From Cytophagaceae bacterium (GTDB lineage: Bacteria; Bacteroidota; Bacteroidia; Cytophagales; Spirosomataceae), in contig CANHKE010000044.1 in assembly GCA_947461155.1 (NCBI GenBank), forward strand, positions 1 through 8,177: DNA of 8,177 nt, written 5' to 3'. Below the pieces are notes generated by a model. The model saw only the letters and a program-made list of their open reading frames with translations. It was not told the DNA's origin and did not search any database. Of the stretch, positions 1-5,553 are shown one piece after another. Both the position numbers and the translations under genes were made by a program. Position 1 is the stretch's first letter, and each line of letters begins with the position of its first letter.

Positions 1-886
1 CTGGCTCTTTGCTGATGTCCATGACGTCCGGCACCGAACTTTGCATTTTATAGGCCATCTCATATTGCGCCATCCGAGCGACGGTTTCTGGATCGCCAAA
101 TTCCGCATAGGTTTCCTCATTCACAGAATTAATCGCATCGATACTCGCTTTGCGAATATCGGCATTGACACCGTCTGGATTTTTGATGAAGAGCACAGGT
201 TCGCCCGCGGAGCGGCATTGAACGCCTTGGTAGACGGAAGGGAGGAAACCACTTCCCCAGGCCGACTTCCCCGCATCGGGATTTTTGCCACCCGAGGCGA
301 GTACCATGAACGAAGGGAGGTTTTCGTTTTCGGAACCGAGGCCATACGAAACCCAAGAACCTAATGACGGCCGCCCGAGTCGCGCGGAACCGGTATGCAT
401 GAGTAATTGGGCTGGTGCATGGTTAAACTGGTCCGTGTACATGCCCTTTAAGAACGTTATTTTATCAGCCTGCGTGGCCAAATGCGGCATATAATCAGAT
501 ATCCAATGACCCGAATTTCCCCGTTGGTGGAAATTAGCTTTTGGCCCCAATAAATTTGGAACCCCGCGAATGAAGGCGAATTTTTTCCCTTCCAATAATT
601 CTTTGGGACATTCTTTGCCGTCAAATTTGGCTAAAGTGGGTTTATAGTCGAATAATTCTAGCTGTGATGGTGCCCCGGCCATATGTACAAATATGACGGA
701 TTTGGCCTTACCAAAATGAGACGGAACACGCGAGGAGGCTGGCTGGCCTTTCGTTGCGGACGAACAATTCCAAAGTGCTGAACCAAAAGCGAGCGACCCA
801 ATGCCCGTACCGAGCGACTGGAGGAAATGCCGGCGTGTTGCCAGCATGGCTTCTTTTTCAATGGCTTCTTTAACTAATTTGTTCAT
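1..886 (-). CDS. DUF1501 family protein, Tat-exported (partial, C-terminus outside window)
   Basis: Reading leftward from the ATG at 886, the frame stays open for 295 codons to the window edge, so the C-terminal part is missing; the family is usually somewhat under 500 residues. A twin-arginine motif (TRRHFLQ, residues 17-23) precedes a Gly/Ala/Leu-rich hydrophobic stretch (about 24-40), which indicates export by the Tat pathway. The mature part shows DUF1501 hallmarks: a FVHMAGAPSQLELFDYKP block near residue 70 and a SAWGSGFLPSVYQGVQ block near residue 215. DUF1501 proteins have a sulfatase/alkaline-phosphatase-like fold and, in Bacteroidota and Planctomycetota, usually sit beside DUF1549/DUF1553 cytochrome-like proteins; the biochemical activity is not settled. 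A downstream DUF1549/DUF1553 partner would lie left of the window and cannot be seen. The gene is divergent from the Gfo/Idh/MocA gene. The family call is confident; function is not. Confidence 0.88.
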   Translation of the reverse strand, partial: MNKLVKEAIEKEAMLATRRHFLQSLGTGIGSLAFGSALWNCSSATKGQPASSRVPSHFGKAKSVIFVHMAGAPSQLELFDYKPTLAKFDGKECPKELLEGKKFAFIRGVPNLLGPKANFHQRGNSGHWISDYMPHLATQADKITFLKGMYTDQFNHAPAQLLMHTGSARLGRPSLGSWVSYGLGSENENLPSFMVLASGGKNPDAGKSAWGSGFLPSVYQGVQCRSAGEPVLFIKNPDGVNADIRKASIDAINSVNEETYAEFGDPETVARMAQYEMAYKMQSSVPDVMDISKEP

Positions 887-925
887 ACTGCCTGAATCAG
901 GTTACGGGCGGATAAACCGCAATTT

Positions 926-933
926 CAAATATA
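926..933 (-). promoter_or_regulatory. Bacteroidota-type -7 box for the DUF1501 gene
   Basis: On the minus strand this reads TATATTTG, an exact match to the Bacteroidota -7 consensus TAnnTTTG, about 40 bases upstream of the ATG at 886. At the -33 position there is only a weak TTAC rather than TTG. The predicted leader of roughly 35 bases contains two short inverted repeats (891-901 and 908-920). Confidence 0.45.
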
Positions 934-955
934 CGACTTTGCGCAATATGTAAGT

Positions 956-963
956 TAAATTTT
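956..963 (+). promoter_or_regulatory. Possible -7 box for the Gfo/Idh/MocA gene
   Basis: TAAATTTT matches TAnnTTTG in 7 of 8 positions and lies 24 bases before the ATG at 988. A TTG at 939-941 is a little close for a standard -33 element. This is the best rightward candidate in the 101-bp divergent region, but the region is AT-rich and the match may be chance. Confidence 0.2.
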
Positions 964-987
964 ATAAATTCCTGCCAAAATACCATA

Positions 988-2073
988 ATGATGAAAAAGC
1001 TACTCGTATTGATGTTGTTGCCTTTTGTTTTACCAGCTAAACCACTGCGCGTGGGCATCGCAGGAATGACCCATGGTCATGTGGGGCAGGTATATACGGC
1101 GATTAAAAAGCCCCAGCAAGATGTAATTATTGTAGGCTTTGCGGAGCCCAACAAGGAATTAGCGCTGTCGCTTTTAAAGAAACAAAACCTCCCGGATTCG
1201 CTTTGGTTTCCGTCTTTGGAGGCGCTGATTGCGAAGACAAAACCGGAGGCCATCGCCGCATTTAATAGTATTTACGAACACCTTGAAGTCGTCAAAGTGT
1301 GCGCACCCAAAGGAATTCATGTCATTGTGGAGAAACCGTTGGCGGTGAATGTGGATCACCTGAATCAAATGAAAGCGCTCGTGGCGAAAAACCCGATTCA
1401 TTTACTGACCAATTTTGAAACGACTTGGTATCCTTCCCACGCGAAAATGTGGCAAATGGTTAAGGAAGAAAAAGCTTTAGGAACGATTCGTAAAGTGGTG
1501 ATTCTGGATGGTCACCGTGGACCTAAGGAAATTGGATGTGCGCCGGAGTTTTTAAACTGGTTGACAGATCCCGTGAAGAACGGCGGTGGAGCGATCATCG
1601 ATTTTGGTTGTTATGGTGCGAACATTATGACCTGGCTGATGGATGGGAAAAAGCCGCTGGCTGTGACGGCGGTGACCCAGCAATTAAAACCGGATGTGTA
1701 TCCAAACGTGGATGATGAAGCGAGTATCATTTTGACCTATCCGGGTTCTCAGGCAATCATTCAGGCATCTTGGAACTGGCCTTTTGACCGAAAGGATACG
1801 GAAGTGTACGGGACGAAGGGGATATTGGTTGCCGACAAAACGAATCAAATGCGATATGTAACCGGGGATCGTTTCGGGAAAGAGGGCATGCTTTCATTAG
1901 ATCCGCTGCCGCATGATGTGTCGAATGTGTTTCCGTATTTAGCTGCGGTGGTGCAAGGGCGGATTCAACCGAAGATGGACCTATCGTCCTTTGAAATCAA
2001 CCAAGTTGTGGTGGAGATTTTAGAGGCTGCGCGGGCTTCTGCGAAGTCGGGCAAACAGGTGTTTTTAAAATAA
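988..2073 (+). CDS. Gfo/Idh/MocA family oxidoreductase with N-terminal leader
   Basis: This 361-residue protein is an NAD(P)-dependent dehydrogenase of the Gfo/Idh/MocA family, which acts mostly on sugars and sugar-like polyols. The dinucleotide-binding loop is GIAGMTHGHVG (residues 23-33). The family EKP signature is at 115-117, with Lys116 the expected catalytic lysine. GGGAIIDFGCYG (199-210) is the conserved C-domain segment; it carries Tyr209 where many members have His, as in glucose-fructose oxidoreductase. Residues 1-17 (MMKK then Leu/Val/Met-rich) look like a Sec-type signal peptide or membrane anchor with no twin arginine, and only about four residues separate it from the first Rossmann strand. 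No Met occurs between residues 9 and 27, so a leaderless start is unlikely; ATG 991 is an equal alternative to 988. It is divergent from a DUF1501 gene, and both look exported, which suggests envelope carbohydrate metabolism (inference). Substrate unknown. Confidence 0.9.
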   Translation: MMKKLLVLMLLPFVLPAKPLRVGIAGMTHGHVGQVYTAIKKPQQDVIIVGFAEPNKELALSLLKKQNLPDSLWFPSLEALIAKTKPEAIAAFNSIYEHLEVVKVCAPKGIHVIVEKPLAVNVDHLNQMKALVAKNPIHLLTNFETTWYPSHAKMWQMVKEEKALGTIRKVVILDGHRGPKEIGCAPEFLNWLTDPVKNGGGAIIDFGCYGANIMTWLMDGKKPLAVTAVTQQLKPDVYPNVDDEASIILTYPGSQAIIQASWNWPFDRKDTEVYGTKGILVADKTNQMRYVTGDRFGKEGMLSLDPLPHDVSNVFPYLAAVVQGRIQPKMDLSSFEINQVVVEILEAARASAKSGKQVFLK

Positions 2074-2111
2074 AATGAACAGACAAAAAAGAGTAAAACG
2101 TAGTTTTAACC

Positions 2112-2119
2112 TATATTTG
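2112..2119 (+). promoter_or_regulatory. Bacteroidota-type -7 box upstream of fabV
   Basis: TATATTTG is an exact match to TAnnTTTG and ends 22 bases before the fabV ATG, so the leader would be about 15-20 bases. No TTG is visible at the -33 position. It lies in the 68-bp gap after the Gfo/Idh/MocA gene, suggesting fabV has its own promoter and is not simply read from the gene before it. Confidence 0.45.
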
Positions 2120-2141
2120 CGGAAACAAAATAAGAGCACGT

Positions 2142-3344
2142 ATGATTATTGAACCTAGAATGCGAGGGTTTATCTGTTTGACATCTCACCCGAAAGGATG
2201 CGAACAAAACGTAATAAATCAAATTAACTACGTAAAATCAAAAGGCGCCCATGCTGGCCCGAAAAAGGTTTTGGTGATTGGAGCTTCGACCGGTTTTGGT
2301 TTAGCCTCACGTATTACCAGTGCTTTCGGTTCAAACGCAGCGACGATCGGCGTGTTCTTTGAAAAAGCACCATCAGAAGGAAAAACAGCTTCTCCCGGAT
2401 ATTACAATAGTTTAGCATTTCATGCACAGGCGGAAAAAGCAGGCTTGTATGCGAAAAGCATTAATGGTGATGCCTTCTCGAATGAAGTAAAAGCACAAAC
2501 AATTGATTTAATCAAAGCGGATTTAGGCCAAATTGATTTGGTTATTTATAGCTTAGCCTCTCCGGTTCGCCAGCATCCGACTACGGGGGTGTTGCACCGC
2601 TCGGTGTTGAAGCCCATCGGCGACACATTCAGCGATAAGACGGTAGATTTTCATACAGGCAATGTTTCTGAAGTGACAATCACACCATGTAACGAGGAAG
2701 ATATCGCGAATACGGTTGCTGTGATGGGCGGGGAAGATTGGCAGATGTGGATGGATGCCTTGTTGAACGCTGGTGTTTTAGCGGATGGTGCGATGACTGT
2801 TGCCTATTCGTACATCGGACCGAAAGTTACAGAGCCGGTTTACCGCAAAGGAACGATTGGAATGGCGAAAGACCACTTGGAATCGACCGCATTTAACATC
2901 ACAGCAGACTTAGCGAAAATTGGAGGCAAAGCCTTTGTTTCCGTTAACAAAGCCTTGGTTACGCAAGCTAGTTCAGCGATTCCGGTGATTCCTTTATACA
3001 TCTCGTTGTTGTATAAAATCATGAAAGCCAAAGGAACGCATGAAGGTTGCATCGAGCAAATCGAACGTCTTTTCAGTGCGCGTTTGTATACAAACGGAGC
3101 GATTCCGGTCGATGAAAAAGGACGTATCCGCATTGATGATTGGGAAATGGATGAAGCGGTTCAAAGCGAAGTAGCGGAATTGTGGAAAGGCGCAACGACA
3201 GAAAATTTACCAGCTATTGGGGATTTGAACGGATACAAATCGGATTTCTCTAATTTATTCGGATTCGGACTCGACGGCGTAGATTACGCGGCGGATGCGA
3301 ACGAACTGGTGGAAATACCAGGTTTAATTACTGTGGAAAAATAA
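2142..3344 (+). CDS. fabV: Enoyl-ACP (enoyl-CoA) reductase FabV
   Basis: FabV reduces the trans-2-enoyl thioester in the last step of each fatty-acid elongation cycle, using NADH, in the cytoplasm; close relatives act as trans-2-enoyl-CoA reductases. The length, 400 residues, is that of the family. The start MIIEPRMRGFICLTSHPKGC is the conserved FabV N-terminus, which fixes the start codon. The cofactor loop GASTGFG is at 47-53, followed by FFEK (72-75), the acidic segment tied to NADH preference. The FabV Y-x8-K active site is Tyr234/Lys243 within PVYRKGTIGMAKDHLE, and the C-terminal GFGLDGVDYAADAN block is typical. FabV is known to be naturally insensitive to triclosan compared with FabI. 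The next gene begins 2 bases after the stop, so translational coupling is likely. From sequence alone, ACP- and CoA-linked roles cannot be separated. Confidence 0.96.
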   Translation: MIIEPRMRGFICLTSHPKGCEQNVINQINYVKSKGAHAGPKKVLVIGASTGFGLASRITSAFGSNAATIGVFFEKAPSEGKTASPGYYNSLAFHAQAEKAGLYAKSINGDAFSNEVKAQTIDLIKADLGQIDLVIYSLASPVRQHPTTGVLHRSVLKPIGDTFSDKTVDFHTGNVSEVTITPCNEEDIANTVAVMGGEDWQMWMDALLNAGVLADGAMTVAYSYIGPKVTEPVYRKGTIGMAKDHLESTAFNITADLAKIGGKAFVSVNKALVTQASSAIPVIPLYISLLYKIMKAKGTHEGCIEQIERLFSARLYTNGAIPVDEKGRIRIDDWEMDEAVQSEVAELWKGATTENLPAIGDLNGYKSDFSNLFGFGLDGVDYAADANELVEIPGLITVEK

Positions 3345-3346
3345 AG

Positions 3347-3580
3347 ATGGATTGCGAACTGAAAAACAATCTGGGCAAGCGGAATGCATATCAGGACGCT
3401 TTCGCCACATTGGATCCTATTTTTCATTCGTTAGGTTTAGCCCAGCCAGCGTTACGGGCACTTGTAAATTTGCACGTAAAACAAGTTTCGGATTTACAAA
3501 AGATTGATTTTGTGACTTTGCAAAAAGCACATGGTATTGGGCCAAAGGCGTTAAAAGCTTTGGCCCAATTTTATTTATAA
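3347..3580 (+). CDS. Small helix-hairpin-helix protein, RNA polymerase alpha-CTD-like
   Basis: This 77-residue protein is almost entirely one domain. From about residue 27 to 74 it follows the pattern of the RNA polymerase alpha C-terminal domain: a LGLAQPALRALVNL helix, VSDLQKIDFVTLQKA, then the hairpin GIGPKALKAL (63-72). That fold binds DNA non-specifically or in the minor groove. Small stand-alone members are known in Bacteroidota and other phyla, mostly annotated only as helix-hairpin-helix proteins, with no defined role. It is not a fragment of rpoA, since the alpha N-terminal domain and ribosomal gene context are absent. It starts 2 bases after the fabV stop and ends 4 bases before the acetyltransferase start. 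Its last 15 codons double as a terminator-like hairpin with a U-rich tail, so the C-terminal QFYL may partly reflect that constraint. The domain call is firm; the function is unknown. Confidence 0.85.
   Translation: MDCELKNNLGKRNAYQDAFATLDPIFHSLGLAQPALRALVNLHVKQVSDLQKIDFVTLQKAHGIGPKALKALAQFYL
3536..3576 (+). terminator. Intrinsic-terminator-like hairpin inside the end of the HhH gene
   Basis: ATTGGGCCAAAG (3536-3547) pairs without mismatch with CTTTGGCCCAAT (3558-3569) across a 10-base loop, and TTTATTT follows directly. The shape is that of a Rho-independent terminator. It lies wholly within the last codons of the HhH gene, before its stop at 3578-3580 and 9 bases before the acetyltransferase ATG. 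It would end most fabV-HhH transcripts or attenuate the gene that follows. Confidence 0.7.
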
Positions 3581-3584
3581 ACCA

Positions 3585-4136
3585 ATGAGCATTTTTGAAC
3601 GCATGCGTGCCGGCGGAATCATTCCACAAAGCGACCCGCAATGGGCAGAAGTTTGGGAGATTGTGAACCAAACAATTGCCCTTTCGGCTCGGTTGAATGC
3701 GTCGACAAACATCGCCGACATCCGCGCAATTTTATCCGAAATTATTGGACAAAGCATCGATGCGAGCACGACCGTTTTAGCACCATTTTCGACTAATTTT
3801 GGGAAACATACACAGATCGGGAAAAATGTTTTTGTGAATCACGGATGTTCCTTTTTGGATTTGGGTGGCATCACGATTGACGACGATGTGTTGATCGGTC
3901 CGCAAGTGAAACTCGTTACCGAAAACCATCCGGTTGACCCCAAGAATCGCAAGAGTTTGGATTTAAAATCCATTCACATTCAACGAAATGCATGGATTGG
4001 CGCGGGAGCCATCATTTTACCCGGTGTGACCGTAGGCGAAAATGCAATTGTAGCCGCCGGGGCTGTTGTCACCACTGATGTTCCAAGCAACACCATCGCT
4101 GGGGGTGTTCCTGCGAAACATATTAAAAGCATCTAA
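3585..4136 (+). CDS. Maltose/galactoside-type O-acetyltransferase (left-handed beta-helix)
   Basis: This 183-residue protein matches the Maa/LacA/NodL group, which moves an acetyl group from acetyl-CoA to a hydroxyl of a sugar or related acceptor in the cytoplasm and works as a trimer. Residues 1-55 are the helical N-terminal maltose-acetyltransferase-type domain. Hexapeptide repeats follow (IGKNVF, ITIDDDVLIG, later AWIGAGAIILPGVTVGENAI), building the left-handed beta-helix. The catalytic His is His115 in TENHPVDP, equal to the TATHPIDP of E. coli Maa. The tail ends with the usual TTDVPSNTIAGGVPAKHIK. The start, 4 bases after the HhH stop, matches the family length. The hairpin in the HhH gene may limit its expression from the fabV promoter; no separate promoter was recognised. 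The true acceptor is unknown. Its 3' end overlaps the convergent transporter gene. Confidence 0.92.
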   Translation: MSIFERMRAGGIIPQSDPQWAEVWEIVNQTIALSARLNASTNIADIRAILSEIIGQSIDASTTVLAPFSTNFGKHTQIGKNVFVNHGCSFLDLGGITIDDDVLIGPQVKLVTENHPVDPKNRKSLDLKSIHIQRNAWIGAGAIILPGVTVGENAIVAAGAVVTTDVPSNTIAGGVPAKHIKSI

Positions 4137-5419
4137 ATAACCTGCTCGAGTATGAGCGTTCCGAGTAGGCCTACTACTGCCAAAATCGTTTCCATGATGG
4201 TCCAGGAGCGTAAGCTGTTTTTGACGGACACCCCGTAGTATTCTTTGTAAAGCCAAAAGCCGGCGTCATTCACGTGCGACAAAACCATCGATCCAGCTCC
4301 GATGCTCAAGGCAAGGAGATTCGGATTTACCCCTGAGGAGGCTAATAAAGGCAAAATCAAGCCCGCCGTGGTGATACCGGAAACGGTAGACGATCCCGTG
4401 ACAATCCGTAAAACGGCGGCAATACCCCAGGCAATGACCAATGGATTTACGGCGGAATCTTGCGTCAATGCATGCATCGCGTCGCCCACATGCATCTCTT
4501 GTAGGATTTCTTTGAAGGCGCCGGCTCCGCCGAATGTCAACAGTAATGGCGAAACGTCTTTGATGGAATCTACGAGCCAAGCGCTGATTTCAGTCCATGA
4601 AATTCCGCGTTGAGTTCCCAGAAAATATACGGCTGCAAACACGGAAATTAAGAGGGCAACCATCGGTTCCCCGATCAAGTTGACGAATGGAAAATGAACA
4701 AAAGACTTAATCGCAATGAGTGCGACAGGCAATAATAAAATCGTCAGGCTAATTCCCACTGATGGATTGTTCCCACGTTCATCAGACTCCACAAAAGACA
4801 TGGGCTTGGCTGGGACATTTTTCAGGGTCTTTCCAAATAGCCATCCAGATGCGAGCATCGCCGGAATCGAAATCAAGATACCATAGCCCAAAGTCGTCCC
4901 CATTTCTGCTCCAGGTAAATGCGTCACCAAATAATAAGGTGCGGGGTGTGGCGGGAGAAATCCTTGGGTGATGGAAAGTGAGGCCAACATGGGAATTCCC
5001 AAATAGACGGGGGGCAACTGATATCGCTCTGCGGTGGATAAAACCAAAGGTGTAAGCAGAAGAAAAGCTACGGAAAAAAACAACGGAAGCCCGACGATAA
5101 AACCGATCAGCATAAAGGCAATCGGCAAGTTTTTGGGACCAAAGAGACCAACAAAATATTCGGAGAGGACGAAGGTTGCCCGACTTTTTGCGACCATTTT
5201 TCCCAACATAGATCCTAAAATAATGATGGGGATAATCGAACCAAGTGTTCCGCCGATTCCCTTCTGCATAGCGGCAATGGTTTGCTCCGTCGTGAGCGAA
5301 GCTGCCATGCCTAAACCTAGTGAAACGACTAGAAAGGCCATAAATGGCTGTAATTTCATGACCGAGATGAGGGTCACTAAGACGAATATGGCCGCGCCGA
5401 TTAGGAGCCAAATGCTCAT
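4133..5419 (-). CDS. GntP family gluconate-type:H+ symporter
   Basis: This inner-membrane secondary transporter of the GntP family takes up gluconate or a related sugar acid or hydroxy acid with protons. From the ATG at 5419 it has 428 residues, close to the usual 430-450, with about a dozen hydrophobic segments. It resembles E. coli GntT/GntP along its length: GIGGTLGS and LGKMVAKS early, GFLPPHPAP (153-161), AWGIAAVLRIVTGSSTVSGI, and SHVNDAGFWLYKEYYG (from about 381). The frame is also open to an ATG at 5482, which would add 21 residues, but the MSIWLLIGAAIF start at 5419 lines up with the family N-terminus, so I prefer it. No gluconate kinase or dehydratase gene is nearby, so gluconate is only the default substrate. 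It converges on the acetyltransferase gene; the last 4 bases are shared and the stop codons overlap by 2 bases. No terminator was seen between the two. Confidence 0.93.
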   Translation of the reverse strand: MSIWLLIGAAIFVLVTLISVMKLQPFMAFLVVSLGLGMAASLTTEQTIAAMQKGIGGTLGSIIPIIILGSMLGKMVAKSRATFVLSEYFVGLFGPKNLPIAFMLIGFIVGLPLFFSVAFLLLTPLVLSTAERYQLPPVYLGIPMLASLSITQGFLPPHPAPYYLVTHLPGAEMGTTLGYGILISIPAMLASGWLFGKTLKNVPAKPMSFVESDERGNNPSVGISLTILLLPVALIAIKSFVHFPFVNLIGEPMVALLISVFAAVYFLGTQRGISWTEISAWLVDSIKDVSPLLLTFGGAGAFKEILQEMHVGDAMHALTQDSAVNPLVIAWGIAAVLRIVTGSSTVSGITTAGLILPLLASSGVNPNLLALSIGAGSMVLSHVNDAGFWLYKEYYGVSVKNSLRSWTIMETILAVVGLLGTLILEQVI

Positions 5420-5515
5420 AAATAGTAGAATGCTTGCATGGCGAAGTTGGGAAAAGCTAATCAATAATCCAACTCCGCTCACGATAAGGCAGATTAAAAA
5501 TTAAACAAGAAGCCT

Positions 5516-5523
5516 TACATTTG
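5516..5523 (+). promoter_or_regulatory. Bacteroidota-type -7 box for the metalloprotease gene
   Basis: TACATTTG is an exact match to TAnnTTTG, 30 bases before the ATG at 5554, giving a leader of about 25 bases. A TTAAA at 5494-5498 is the closest thing to a -33 element; no TTG is in place. A second, one-mismatch box (TACCTTTT, 5527-5534) is less likely. Confidence 0.45.
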
Positions 5524-5553
5524 GTTTACCTTTTTGACTTGAAAAATTAACTT

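Noticed and set aside
41..364. Plus-strand open frames of 107 and 69 codons in the first 500 bases
   Set aside because: They lie antisense to the DUF1501 gene, whose minus-strand frame is open throughout and carries clear family motifs; the translations have no recognisable features.
2053..2070. AAACA-GG-TGTTT followed by a T/A run at the end of the Gfo/Idh/MocA gene
   Set aside because: A five-base AT-rich stem with a two-base loop is too weak and sterically poor to call a terminator.
4164..4175. Perfect 12-base palindrome AGTAGGCCTACT
   Set aside because: It lies inside the transporter coding region and encodes ordinary residues (VVGLL); there is no loop for a hairpin and no neighbouring repeat, so it is most likely chance.
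4782..5411. Minus-strand 209-codon open frame
   Set aside because: It is a shifted-frame shadow of the GntP transporter; the transporter frame has continuous family similarity and membrane segments, while this one is Arg/His/Ser/Phe-rich without motifs.
5034..5504. Plus-strand 156-codon open frame
   Set aside because: It is antisense to the transporter gene, with no promoter or motif; it follows from the codon bias of the opposite strand.
5496..5549. Minus-strand near matches to TAnnTTTG (TAATTTTT at 5496-5503 and 5542-5549) as transporter promoters
   Set aside because: Each has one mismatch, no -33 TTG at proper spacing, and the region is AT-rich; not enough to list as features.
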